From positions 1,612,001 to 1,676,000 of the forward strand of contig NZ_VFPM01000001.1 in NCBI RefSeq assembly GCF_006716675.1: DNA of 64,000 bases. The letters are read 5' to 3'. The position numbers were made by a program, and so were the translations under genes. The notes beneath the pieces were generated by a model. That model was given only the letters and a program-made list of their open reading frames with translations. It made no database searches and was not told the origin of the DNA. Below, piece after piece: positions 23,245 to 31,752 of the stretch (its first letter is position 1; every line of letters starts with the position of its first letter). The DNA comes from Humibacillus xanthopallidus (lineage in GTDB: Bacteria; Actinomycetota; Actinomycetes; Actinomycetales; Dermatophilaceae).

Positions 23245-24519
23245 ATGGTTCAGGTAGTCGAAGACGTGGAGATCATCGAGCGGGTCGCCGCGTTGGACAT
23301 CGGCAAGGCCGAAGTTGTCTGCTGCGTCAGGGTTCCTGATGAGTCGAGGTCCGGGCGCGGCGCCGGCCGCGGTCAACACGTCCGCACGTTCGCCACGATG
23401 ACCCGGTCGCTAACGGACCTGAGCGACTGGCTGACGGGGTTACGGGTGACCCGGGTCGTGATGGAGGCGACCAGCGACTACTGGAAGCCGCCGTTCTACC
23501 TGCTCGAGGCGGCAGGATTCGACGTCTGGTTGGTGAACGCTCACGAGGTCAAGCACCTGCCGGGCCGCCCGAAGACCGATGCGCTGGACGCGGTGTGGCC
23601 GTGCAAGATCGCCGAGCGGCAAATGATCCGAGCCAGTTTCGTGCCACCGGCGCCGATCAGGCAGTTGCGGGACCTGACCCGATACCGGATCGACCTGATC
23701 GGGGACCGGGGTCGGGAGAAGAACCGCGTCGAGAAGCTCCCCGAGGACGCTGGGATCAAGCTGTCCGTCGTCGCGTCGGACCTATTCGGTGTCTCTGGAC
23801 GCGCCATGATGGACGCGCTCATCGCCGGAGAACGCGATCCGGACATCCTCGCGGACCTCGCCAGGACCCGGCTACGGGCGCGGATCCCCGAGCTGCGGGA
23901 AGCCCTGACGGGGCACTTCACCGACCACCACGGATTCCTGCTCTCCCAGATGCTCCGCCACGTGGACCACCTCGACGGGCGAATCGCAGCCGTCGAGGCC
24001 CAGATCGAGGATCACATCCGGCCCTACGCCGACACGGTGGCTCGGCTCGATCAGATCCCGGGCATCGGCCCCGCCGCCGCCGGCATGACCATCGCCGAGA
24101 TCGGCATCGACATGACGCGCTTCCCGACCGCAGCCCACCTCGCGTCCTGGGCGAAGTTCAGCCCAACCGTCAAGGAGTCAGCGGGCAAGACCAAGGGCAG
24201 CGCCGCGACCGGACGCGGGAACCGCTACCTGGCCAGGGCGCTCGGCGAGGCCGCCGTCGGAGCCTCCAGAACGAACACGTTCCTCGGCGAACGCTACCGC
24301 CGCGTCGCAAGACGCCGCGGGAAGCAGCGAGCACTGGTAGCGATCGGACGATCAATCCTGACCGTGATCTGGCACTTGTTGTCCGACCCCGACGCCACCT
24401 TCAACGACCTCGGAGCCGACCACTACGACAACCGCGGCAGCACCCAACGCGGCTTGCGCAGGCACGTCAACGCCCTCCATGCCCTCGGCTTCACCGTCAC
24501 GATCACACCCACCGGCTGA
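23245..24519 (+). CDS. IS110-family transposase, intact
   Basis: A 424-residue DEDD-serine recombinase of insertion sequence family IS110, apparently complete. ATG 23245 follows GGGAGG. The N-terminal RuvC-like DEDD domain shows ALDIGKAEVVCCVRV, RVVMEATSDYWKPPFYLLEA and GRPKTDALDAVWPCKIAE. A long helical middle follows. The C-terminal Tnp domain has LDQIPGIGPAAAGMTIAEIG and KFSPTVKESAGKTKGS with the candidate nucleophile Ser. It differs clearly from the neighbouring IS110 copy, so the two are separate insertions placed head to head. Activity would need its bridge RNA, expected in the 22,765-23,244 gap. Confidence 0.93.
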   Translation: MVQVVEDVEIIERVAALDIGKAEVVCCVRVPDESRSGRGAGRGQHVRTFATMTRSLTDLSDWLTGLRVTRVVMEATSDYWKPPFYLLEAAGFDVWLVNAHEVKHLPGRPKTDALDAVWPCKIAERQMIRASFVPPAPIRQLRDLTRYRIDLIGDRGREKNRVEKLPEDAGIKLSVVASDLFGVSGRAMMDALIAGERDPDILADLARTRLRARIPELREALTGHFTDHHGFLLSQMLRHVDHLDGRIAAVEAQIEDHIRPYADTVARLDQIPGIGPAAAGMTIAEIGIDMTRFPTAAHLASWAKFSPTVKESAGKTKGSAATGRGNRYLARALGEAAVGASRTNTFLGERYRRVARRRGKQRALVAIGRSILTVIWHLLSDPDATFNDLGADHYDNRGSTQRGLRRHVNALHALGFTVTITPTG

Positions 24520-24573
24520 CCCGCGCGGTCGGCCACCTCCAGGACCCGCGTGGCCAGGTCCATTTTCGGATTA

Positions 24574-24602
24574 GCCGCGAAGCGGCAGTGTCCATCCGCC
24601 GC
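24574..24602. repeat. Dispersed intergenic hairpin repeat, full copy K
   Basis: GCCGCGAAGCGGCAGTGTCC followed by ATCCGCCGC, 28 of 29 bases identical to copy J at 20446. It lies 55 bases 3' of the intact IS110 transposase gene and before the two-component locus. Confidence 0.85.
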
Positions 24603-24781
24603 ACGTAACCTCGTCGCGCCCGCCATCTTTGCTGTCGCGCCGTCGGCCAGGAGTTGGAGAGGCGATCCCTGTCGGTGATGTCTTCAGCCGCCCTTCCAAA
24701 GTACTTCGCACCGTCTCTTGGTCTGCTGCAGTCGCCAGCGTGGTTGACCAGCCTGGAAAGGGTCACGCTCGCCTCAGTTCG

Positions 24782-26428
24782 TCAGCCATCGACGTGGGGA
24801 CCCAGCCCCTGAGATCCCCGTTTGGCGACGGTTTCCAAGTGTGCAGGCTGCTCCAAGCTCAGGCCTTCGGCCCCCTTGGGCTGGCGTTTGGGCTCGCGTG
24901 TGAGGTGTCCGGAGTCGGTGTGTTTCGCGGCATGGTCGGAGCGCGGAACCCTCGCCTCGAGGATTGTCCCGCCGTCGGTCGGGCTCGTCACGACCAACCG
25001 ACCGCCCGTAGTCTCGATCCGGTCGGTCAGGCCGATCAGGCCTGAGCCGGCCGCGTCCGCGCCACCGATCCCGTCGTCGTCGACGCGCGCGATGATCAGT
25101 TCCGGTTCAGTGGTGATGAGCACCCGACATCGGCTCGCGCGGGCGTGCTTCGCCACGTTGGTCACCGCCTCGGAGCAGAAGAAGAGCAATGCGCCCTCGA
25201 GGGCGTCGGGAAGCCGTCCCACATCGACTTGTACATCGACCGGGAAGGGGAAGTGCCCGGCCATGTCACGGACGGCCGCGTCCAGGCCACCCTCGACGAG
25301 GGCCGCGGGGCGGACTCCCTGGACGAACCTGGTCAGGTCCTCCTGCGCCCGCATGACCTCCGCACGCACCCGCGTGAGGTTCTGGTTGCCCGAGAGGCCC
25401 GGGGTCGCGACGTGGTCCAGCAGGTCGGCGACCCGGCCGAGACGTCGTTGCGCGCCGCCTCCGAGCTCGTCGGCGATCCGTTCCCGCTCGTCATCGACAG
25501 CCGCGACGATGCGTCGCCGCGACTGCGTGAGCTCGTCCACGCGTGACCGGACGTCGGCGAGCATCCGCGCGTTGGTCATCGCGAGTCGTGCTGCGGTCGC
25601 CACGCCGCAAACCAGCTGGGGGTCCTCGAGCAGAGCGCGGTCGTGGACCAGCACAGCCACGCGCCGGCCCGCGTCATCGATGTAGGTGGCCGTGCGATCA
25701 TCGTCCTGTGGGGGCGGGTCAATCTCCTCACTGTGGTCGTCGACGTATGCCGCCCGCTGCGGGATCCAGTAGCCGACCGTGAGGCTGGGGTCGCCCAGCG
25801 CTCGCTGCAGCCGTCCGCTCAGCCCGCTGGTGTCGGACGTCGCCCCGAGGTCGGCAACGAGGTCACTGAGGGTCGACTCGGTCCAGCGTCCCCATCGCAG
25901 GTCGGCCGCGAGCACGACGACGGCGCCCGCGACGACCGCGTCGTATGCGAGCAGGACGGGTTGGTCGATGTCCCAGGCCAGCATCTGGTTCAGCGCGCTC
26001 GTCACAAGAACGGTGGAGAACCCGAGGGCAGCCGCCAACGCCGGCCGTCCCGCCTTGCGTGCGGGGCCGGTCGTGCGCACGAAGACGTCGATCGCGGCGG
26101 CGGCGACCAGGAGCGCGAGCGCGAGGGTGAGCGCGGGCGTGGGCATCAACGCCTCGGCCACGCCCAGGGCGTACGCCGTCACGACGACAACCGTGACGTA
26201 GCGGCGCCGCGAGTGCCCGGTGGGGTAGGTGAGGTGCAGGTGCACCAGTGGTCCACGGTGGAGGAAGACGGCTGCGCTGAGGAGGCTGCCGACCAGCCAC
26301 GTCGCCCCGACGAGCAGCATCAGCCGGGCGGACCTGCCGAACCGCATCGATGCGAGGCCGGCACCGATCACGACAGCCCCGACCAGCAGGTCGACGGCCT
26401 GGAGTAGCCCGATCCTGGCCATGGTCAC
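24782..26428 (-). CDS. NarL-type sensor histidine kinase lacking the phospho-acceptor His
   Basis: A 548-residue membrane kinase. Six predicted transmembrane helices lie within residues 5-178 and a GAF-like linker domain at about 205-300. The dimerisation helix reads RERIADELGGGAQRRLGR (314-331), where NarL-type kinases have RDLHDGAQQR; the phospho-acceptor His is Gly323 and the following Asp is Gly324. The ATPase domain is well kept: N box FCSEAVTNVAKHA (N424), G1 VDDDGIGGADA (449-459), G2 GSGLIGLTDRIETTGGRL. It therefore should bind ATP but cannot autophosphorylate in cis. The start overlaps the stop of the receiver gene by ATGA. A C-terminal ~50-residue polar tail is unusual. The neighbouring convergent kinase (28,890-30,701) shows the reverse defect, suggesting a heterodimer. 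Confidence 0.93.
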   Translation of the reverse strand: MTMARIGLLQAVDLLVGAVVIGAGLASMRFGRSARLMLLVGATWLVGSLLSAAVFLHRGPLVHLHLTYPTGHSRRRYVTVVVVTAYALGVAEALMPTPALTLALALLVAAAAIDVFVRTTGPARKAGRPALAAALGFSTVLVTSALNQMLAWDIDQPVLLAYDAVVAGAVVVLAADLRWGRWTESTLSDLVADLGATSDTSGLSGRLQRALGDPSLTVGYWIPQRAAYVDDHSEEIDPPPQDDDRTATYIDDAGRRVAVLVHDRALLEDPQLVCGVATAARLAMTNARMLADVRSRVDELTQSRRRIVAAVDDERERIADELGGGAQRRLGRVADLLDHVATPGLSGNQNLTRVRAEVMRAQEDLTRFVQGVRPAALVEGGLDAAVRDMAGHFPFPVDVQVDVGRLPDALEGALLFFCSEAVTNVAKHARASRCRVLITTEPELIIARVDDDGIGGADAAGSGLIGLTDRIETTGGRLVVTSPTDGGTILEARVPRSDHAAKHTDSGHLTREPKRQPKGAEGLSLEQPAHLETVAKRGSQGLGPHVDG

Positions 26429-26778
26429 CCGGTCAACCGCCCGAGGGCTGACCCGCTGAGCTCGCTCTTACCGACGAAACCGCGGGCCGGGCTGGCCGCG
26501 ACGCGCCCGCCGTAGGAGACGGCCCGGCGCGTGGACGTCAGCACGACGGCGCACCCCGGTGCCTCGTCCGCGATGCGCTCGGACACCGCGAACCCGTCGA
26601 GGTCAGGCAGGACGACGTCGAGCAGCACGACGTCGGGAAGCAGGCGGCACACCAGCTCCGCGCCCGACGTGCCGTCCGCAGCCTCCCCGACGACGGCGTA
26701 ACCCTCTGCCTCGAGAAGCGCTCTTGCAAACGCCCGGAAGCCGGCGTGGTCGTCGATGATCACGAGCGTGGGTGTCAT
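26425..26778 (-). CDS. Stand-alone response-regulator receiver domain
   Basis: A 117-residue CheY-like receiver without an output domain. Key residues are intact: the acidic pair in LVIIDDHAGF, phospho-acceptor Asp in VVLLDVVLPDLDGF, Thr/Ser in VVLTSTRR and Lys in GFVGKSEL. ATG 26778 overlaps the stop of the binding-protein gene (ATGA), and its own stop overlaps the kinase start (ATGA), so the three genes form a tightly coupled operon. Single receivers act as phosphate relays or sinks, or by protein contact; here it could take phosphate from the hybrid kinase pair. The longer frame from 26802 lacks support. Confidence 0.88.
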   Translation of the reverse strand: MTPTLVIIDDHAGFRAFARALLEAEGYAVVGEAADGTSGAELVCRLLPDVVLLDVVLPDLDGFAVSERIADEAPGCAVVLTSTRRAVSYGGRVAASPARGFVGKSELSGSALGRLTG

Positions 26779-28631
26779 TGCGCCTTCTTGGTCAAGGCCC
26801 ACGGGTGGCGGCTCATCACGACTCTGGCGTCACACGGCCAAGAGCCCACGGGCGTGAGCGTCAGGGTCGAGCGGTCGAACGTGAAGGTGGCGGTCATTTC
26901 GGTGCGGCGGATAGTCGGATAGTGGTCCACGCTCGTGAGGTGGGTCAGCTCGAAAGTGCTGCCGTACACCCGGTAGCTGCCCACCCACCACATCTTGGCC
27001 GTCGCCGCGAGGCTGCCCTCGCGCGCATACGCCCTGACGACTCCGCTCTCGAGTGTGATGCTCGTGTACCAGGTCTGGTTGCCGCTTGGGCCGCTCGGTG
27101 GGTTGAGGCCACGTCGGCCTGCGGTATCCGGCAGGCCATCACAGAGTCGGCGGTCGGCGGGGGAGAGCACCGCCTCGTACCTGCCGTCGGGAACCACCGA
27201 CGCGCCCGGCTGAGCCGGGTCGGACCGCAGGACCCAGGGGTTGGTCGTCCAGATGACGATTTCGCGGCACGAGCCGCCGTTCATGTCGCTGAGCTGCAGG
27301 GCAGTTCCGTCGAAAGACCACCTCGCGTTGAGGTTGTCGATCTGGACCCGGTCGCGCAACGTGGAGTACACCCCGTCGTACCCAACGTCCACGGGCGCAG
27401 CCTGACTGTCGATGCGTTGGCTTCTTGTGACTTTGCCGTCACGCACCTCGAGCGAGAACCACGACTCTCGCCCGGGGGTGCCCTGCATCGTGCCATCCGT
27501 GCACTGCGACATCACATCGTTCTCAAGCGCCATGTCGTAGGTTCCCTCGGGAAGCGACCCGCTGCCGGCTCCGGGCTTTCGCGAGGGACAAACGGAGACG
27601 TCCGGCGGCGCGGCGGCGGCAGCCCTGAGTTCGGTGAGCCGGTCGAGCATCCGGCCGTCGTCAGGGTTGTCGGCGATCGCGTCGTGGACCGGTTGAACGG
27701 CACGGCGCAGAGCGGCGAGCTGCAGGTCCGACGAGGGGGGGAACGCCACCTGCTGTCCACACAGCTTCGCGATGGCGGTCTCGTCCTCGGCCCGAGTCGC
27801 CGCAAGGGCCACTGGGATCGCGTCTGTTGCGGCCTTGCGCAGGACCTCCCGCTGGGCGTCTGTCAGCGCACGGTACGACGCCTGGTTGAGGACCACCGCA
27901 ATGGCCTGCGGCCAGAGGTTGACGTTCGCGGTGATGTACTTCGCCTCGAGTCCGTAGAAGCCGCCGAGGATGTTCTCAGCGGGCTGCTCGTACGCGTCGA
28001 CCCCGTCGAGCCTCGCGCCGGACGACATCCGTGTGAAGGTCGCCCCGAGGGCCTTCGCCGTGGCCTCCGGTATGTCGCCGCCTTGGATCCCCAGGACGGT
28101 ACCGCGGAAGTCCGCGGGCTCTCGGAACGGCTTGCGCACCCCCAGCACTTTGCGCATCGGGCCCGGCAGGACGGCGACCGCCACCAAGCCGTGCCCCTCA
28201 AGGCCGCGGGCCATCTCGAGCGGGATCCCCTCGGAGAAGATGCGGCTCTGCACGAGCTGGCTGTCAACGAGCATCGGCGCCACGAGTGGTTGGAACGAGG
28301 TCACGCCGATCAGGTCGAACGACCGCACGCCGACCCAGGCACCCGCCGTACGACCGCCCGTCACGTCCTCCAGAGTGTTCTTCTCGAAATCGATCTCGCC
28401 CATACGCCAGGAGTCGTTGAAGTGAAAGCGAAGAGACCCGCGCGACTGCTTCTCCACCTCTGCGGCATACGCCTGGACTTGCGGAGGCGCAACGTCGTCG
28501 AGCTGAGCGATCTCCAGCACGATGACCTCTTGGAGGCCCCGGCCACCGGCCTTGTCCGCGGAGCTGCTGCATGCAGAGAGCCCGATAATTACAGCCATGA
28601 CCATCAGGGCCACCGGTGTGGTTCGCGGCAT
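26775..28631 (-). CDS. TRAP DctP-like solute-binding lipoprotein with C-terminal beta domains
   Basis: A 618-residue exported lipoprotein. The signal peptide ends in the lipobox LSAC (MAVIIGLSACSSS). Residues about 35-330 follow the DctP/TAXI-like TRAP binding-protein fold (EVEKQSRGSLRFHF, GVRSFDLIGVTSFQPLVAPM, KPFREPADFRGTVLGIQGGD, VVLNQASYRALTDAQREVLR). Two additional beta-rich modules follow (from LPEGTYDMALENDVMSQC and from VPDGRYEAVLSPADRRLCDG), each like a small lipocalin-type barrel and unusual for TRAP proteins. No DctQ/DctM permease genes are nearby. Sitting first in an operon with a receiver and kinase, it probably senses a ligand for the kinase rather than transporting it. The start is ATG 28631, behind GAAGGGAA. 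Confidence 0.85.
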   Translation of the reverse strand: MPRTTPVALMVMAVIIGLSACSSSADKAGGRGLQEVIVLEIAQLDDVAPPQVQAYAAEVEKQSRGSLRFHFNDSWRMGEIDFEKNTLEDVTGGRTAGAWVGVRSFDLIGVTSFQPLVAPMLVDSQLVQSRIFSEGIPLEMARGLEGHGLVAVAVLPGPMRKVLGVRKPFREPADFRGTVLGIQGGDIPEATAKALGATFTRMSSGARLDGVDAYEQPAENILGGFYGLEAKYITANVNLWPQAIAVVLNQASYRALTDAQREVLRKAATDAIPVALAATRAEDETAIAKLCGQQVAFPPSSDLQLAALRRAVQPVHDAIADNPDDGRMLDRLTELRAAAAAPPDVSVCPSRKPGAGSGSLPEGTYDMALENDVMSQCTDGTMQGTPGRESWFSLEVRDGKVTRSQRIDSQAAPVDVGYDGVYSTLRDRVQIDNLNARWSFDGTALQLSDMNGGSCREIVIWTTNPWVLRSDPAQPGASVVPDGRYEAVLSPADRRLCDGLPDTAGRRGLNPPSGPSGNQTWYTSITLESGVVRAYAREGSLAATAKMWWVGSYRVYGSTFELTHLTSVDHYPTIRRTEMTATFTFDRSTLTLTPVGSWPCDARVVMSRHPWALTKKAQ

Positions 28632-28889
28632 GGACGGCACTTCCCTTCGTGCCTCGACGCTCGATTGTCCCGCCTGGGATCAGTCTCGTCTCCCCGATCG
28701 CCGACCGAATCAGTGCCAACCCTGAGCAGGGTGGCCGTCACGGGTGGATTCTGGGCTCATGAGGGCTCGGCATGGGGCGCGAAGGGCGTGTGTCGCGGCG
28801 GTTTCGGACGCCTTGGCCGCCGCCCGCGTCGTCAGCCGCTGTGCCCCAGAGCGCGGAGGTCATGCCGCAGGCGTCGGCGGCACGAAGCC

Positions 28890-30701
28890 ATGCGTGCGCT
28901 AGGCCATGTCGCGCGCCGCTGGGTGGCGTCCGTCAATGCCGTGGCGGTCGGCTGGTGCGCTGGGGCCGTGGGTGCCGTGGCGGGCGTTGGCTGGTTGACA
29001 ATGCGTCTGGTGGACGCATCACCCGGTTTCTCCGGGGGCGGCGACTCTGCCCAGTCGGAGGTTGCGCTGCTCGGCACGGTGGCACTGCTCGCGGGAATCG
29101 GGGTTGTCCATCGGCGCGCCCGACCGGCGAGCCGCTCCGGCTGGCTGCTGGTCCTTGTCGCGGTCCTGCTGCTCGTCTCGGAGTGGGACATCCCCGGAGC
29201 GACAGCGGCCGGGTCACTCTCCGCTGCAGTTTTCTCCGTGGGTCTGCTGCTCTCGATGGCCTTGCCCGTCGCCACGACGTGGGCGGTGCTGGCGTATCCG
29301 TCCGGACGGGTGGAGCGACCCCCGGAGCGCTACCTGCTCTCGGCAGGGGCGCTCGTGTTCGTCGGTGCCGTGGGCCTGGTGCCCGGAGTGTTCTTCGACC
29401 CGCAGGCTGAGGGCTGCTCGGACTGTCCGACGAACCTGATGCTCGTCCACGGCGACCCGGCGCTGGCCGCGACGCTGTCGCGAGCCGCGATGGCGGCCGC
29501 TCTCTTGTGGGCCGTGGTGACGATGGTGGTCCTGCTCCTGGGTCTGGCACGGATGAGCCCGGCGTCTCGGCGGGCGCGTGGAGCGGTGTGGTGGGTGGGT
29601 GTTGTCTACCTGGCCGCTTGGTCCGCGCAGCTCGTCCTGAGCCTCGAGCGCGGCTTCGTAGGTAGTTCGACGGCGGACCAGGGGCTGTGGTGGGTGCAGC
29701 TCGCGGGTCTGACAGCCCTGGCCCTCGCGGTCGCGTTCGGCCTGCTGCAAGCGCGAGCCATGCGGCGCAGCGTCGCAGCCCTCGTCGTCGCCCTGCACCG
29801 TGATGCGGCGGCCGGCGGGATGCGTTGTGCGTTGGCCGAGTGGCTGCACGACCCGTCCCTGCAGGTGGGCTATCTGGTTGACGGGACCTATCGCGACGTC
29901 GACCTCGCGATGGTGGACGTGACGGCCCGGCCCGGACGCGCGATGAGCCGGCTCCTCGAGGGCGGCCAGGAGATCGCCGTCCTGGTGCACCGCCCCAGCC
30001 TGCTCGACGATCCGGATGCCGTTCGTGAGGTGGTCCGGGCGGCCCGGCTGGGCCTTGAGAACGAGCGGCTGCGCGCCGAGGGATTCGCCCAGCTGCGCGC
30101 ACTCGCCGACTCGCGTGTGCGCGTCATCGAGGCGGGAGACCGCGAGCGGCGCCGCCTCGAGCGCGACCTGCACGACGGCGCCCAGCAGCGCCTCGTCGGC
30201 CTGCTGTTGGGTCTACGCCTGCTGAAGGCCACGACCGGAGAAGACTGCACTGAGGTGGACCAGGCGGAGGCAGAGATCCGGGCGGCCGTCGAGGACCTCA
30301 GGGAACTGGCCAACGGACTGCATCCGATCGTGCTGCTCACCGAGGGGTTTGCGGGCGCGTGCGCGGCCTTGAGCGAGAGCATGGACGTGCGGGTCGTCGA
30401 CGCTCCAAACCGACGCTTCCCCGCGGTGGTGGAGACCACGGCATACCTGCTCGTGGCCATGGCGGCGGCCGCGGGGCCCACCACGGTGTATGCCGCATGT
30501 GAGGGCGATGCTCTGCGGGTCCGCGCGGACGTCGCGCATGCGCGCGTCGTCCTCGCCGGCCTGCAGGACCGCGCCACCGCGCTCGGCGGCCACCTCGAGG
30601 TGCTGCCCGTCGACGATGGCTGCCGGATCGAGCTCGAGCTGCCGCTCGCGGCGCCGGCGGTCCCGCGCGACGTCATGGCCGCGGACGGCATATCGGGGTG
30701 A
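28890..30701 (+). CDS. NarL-type sensor histidine kinase with degenerate ATPase domain
   Basis: A 603-residue membrane kinase. About seven hydrophobic helices lie in residues 12-288 and a GAF-like linker domain at about 310-400. The dimerisation helix is canonical: RERRRLERDLHDGAQQRLVG with phospho-acceptor H428. The C-terminal catalytic domain has lost its key boxes: where an N box (EALTNxxKHA) belongs there is LLVAMAAAAGPTTVYAACEG, and the G1 box DxGxGG is VRADVAHARVV. A late block, GLQDRATALGGHLEV, survives. It can be phosphorylated but probably cannot bind ATP normally. The frame is open far upstream; ATG 28890 begins the homologous part. It is convergent with the His-less kinase and followed by a NarL-type regulator. 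Confidence 0.9.
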   Translation: MRALGHVARRWVASVNAVAVGWCAGAVGAVAGVGWLTMRLVDASPGFSGGGDSAQSEVALLGTVALLAGIGVVHRRARPASRSGWLLVLVAVLLLVSEWDIPGATAAGSLSAAVFSVGLLLSMALPVATTWAVLAYPSGRVERPPERYLLSAGALVFVGAVGLVPGVFFDPQAEGCSDCPTNLMLVHGDPALAATLSRAAMAAALLWAVVTMVVLLLGLARMSPASRRARGAVWWVGVVYLAAWSAQLVLSLERGFVGSSTADQGLWWVQLAGLTALALAVAFGLLQARAMRRSVAALVVALHRDAAAGGMRCALAEWLHDPSLQVGYLVDGTYRDVDLAMVDVTARPGRAMSRLLEGGQEIAVLVHRPSLLDDPDAVREVVRAARLGLENERLRAEGFAQLRALADSRVRVIEAGDRERRRLERDLHDGAQQRLVGLLLGLRLLKATTGEDCTEVDQAEAEIRAAVEDLRELANGLHPIVLLTEGFAGACAALSESMDVRVVDAPNRRFPAVVETTAYLLVAMAAAAGPTTVYAACEGDALRVRADVAHARVVLAGLQDRATALGGHLEVLPVDDGCRIELELPLAAPAVPRDVMAADGISG

Positions 30702-30729
30702 CCCGCGCAGAGGAAGGGACCGATCCAAG

Positions 30730-31404
30730 GTGTCTCAGCAACAAAAAGGGGGGCCCGTGCGAGCCGTTGTTGCCGACGACACCCTTCTGACGCGCGAAGG
30801 GATCGTGGCACTGCTCACCGCCGGCGGAGTCGACGTGGTGGCCAAGGCCGGGGACGCCACCACCCTCATGAGCCAGGTCCGCGTCCACCGGCCCGATGTC
30901 TGCGTTGTCGACATCCGGATGCCTCCGACACACACCGACGAGGGTCTCGTCGCCGCGACCGCGATCCGGTCCGAGTTCCCCGACACCGGCGTGCTGGTGC
31001 TGTCCCACTACATCGAGTCCGCCTACGCGCTGCGCCTCATTCAGGAACAGCCCGAAGGAATCGGCTACATCCTGAAAGATCGGATCTTCTCCGGCGACGT
31101 CCTCATAGACAGCCTCCGGAGGGTGGCCGAGGCGGAGACCGTCGTCGATCCGACCATCGTGGCGCGACTGCTTCACAAGCGCCGCACCGATGACCCCGTC
31201 CAGGCGCTCAGCGAACGAGAGCACGAGGTCCTTGCTCTCGTCGCCGAGGGTCTGACGAACCAAGGCATCAGCAGGCGGTTGTTCATCACCGATCGGACGG
31301 TCGAGGCGCACGTGCGCCAGATCTTCACGAAGCTCGGGCTCGACGAGTCATCGGACAGCAACCGCCGGGTCCTTGCCGTGCTCACCTACCTCCGTAGCGG
31401 CTGA
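30730..31404 (+). CDS. NarL/LuxR-family response regulator
   Basis: A 224-residue regulator. The receiver domain (RAVVADDTLLTREGIVALL; phospho-acceptor Asp in CVVDIRMPPTHTDEG; Lys in YILKDR) is joined to a LuxR-type HTH (LSEREHEVLALVAEGLTNQG, ISRRLFITDRTVEAHVRQIF). Two GTG starts are possible: 30730 behind GAGGAAGGG, and 30757, which gives the commoner VRAVVADD N-terminus behind a close-set GGGGGG. I use 30730. It follows the degenerate-ATPase kinase by 28 bases and is surely its output partner. Unlike the lone receiver at 26,425, it can bind DNA; targets may include both operons of this locus. Confidence 0.92.
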   Translation: MSQQQKGGPVRAVVADDTLLTREGIVALLTAGGVDVVAKAGDATTLMSQVRVHRPDVCVVDIRMPPTHTDEGLVAATAIRSEFPDTGVLVLSHYIESAYALRLIQEQPEGIGYILKDRIFSGDVLIDSLRRVAEAETVVDPTIVARLLHKRRTDDPVQALSEREHEVLALVAEGLTNQGISRRLFITDRTVEAHVRQIFTKLGLDESSDSNRRVLAVLTYLRSG

Positions 31405-31752
31405 CACTCGAGAGGCCGAGGCCGCGGATACGGGATAACCCCAACGCGGCGATGCGCGCGTCGAGTGATCCCCTCAATGTGGGGAAGCGGGCTTCAAGTC
31501 GATTCTGGACGTGGGATATCCAAGCCGAGCTGGCCCAGGCATCGAGGAAGTACCAATGAACCACTCTTCATATCGCCACTGGCGAAAGCACTACCGCATG
31601 CACCCCGGGTCGTCAGGACCGCCCGTCACGAGGCCAGCGCAACACCACCACCTCCCGACGGGCCGACGTGCGGCCAGCGTGCAACTCGCCTACGCCGCCG
31701 CGCTCAATGGCGCTCTTTCCCGCCCTCAAACCACCACCAGGAGGTGGAGATC
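31405..31752. other. 348-bp intergenic region, no gene supported
   Basis: Lies between the response regulator and the secreted protein gene. A 60-codon minus-strand frame (31382-31564) overlaps the regulator and has no ribosome site. No copy of the dispersed repeat is seen. AGGAGG at 31739-31744 is the ribosome site of the next gene. Confidence 0.4.

Noticed and set aside
26772..28889. The open frame of the degenerate-ATPase kinase extends 2.1 kb upstream
   Set aside because: The extension lies antisense to the TRAP-like lipoprotein gene, is Arg/Gly/Val-rich without any family, and the kinase homology begins at 28890.
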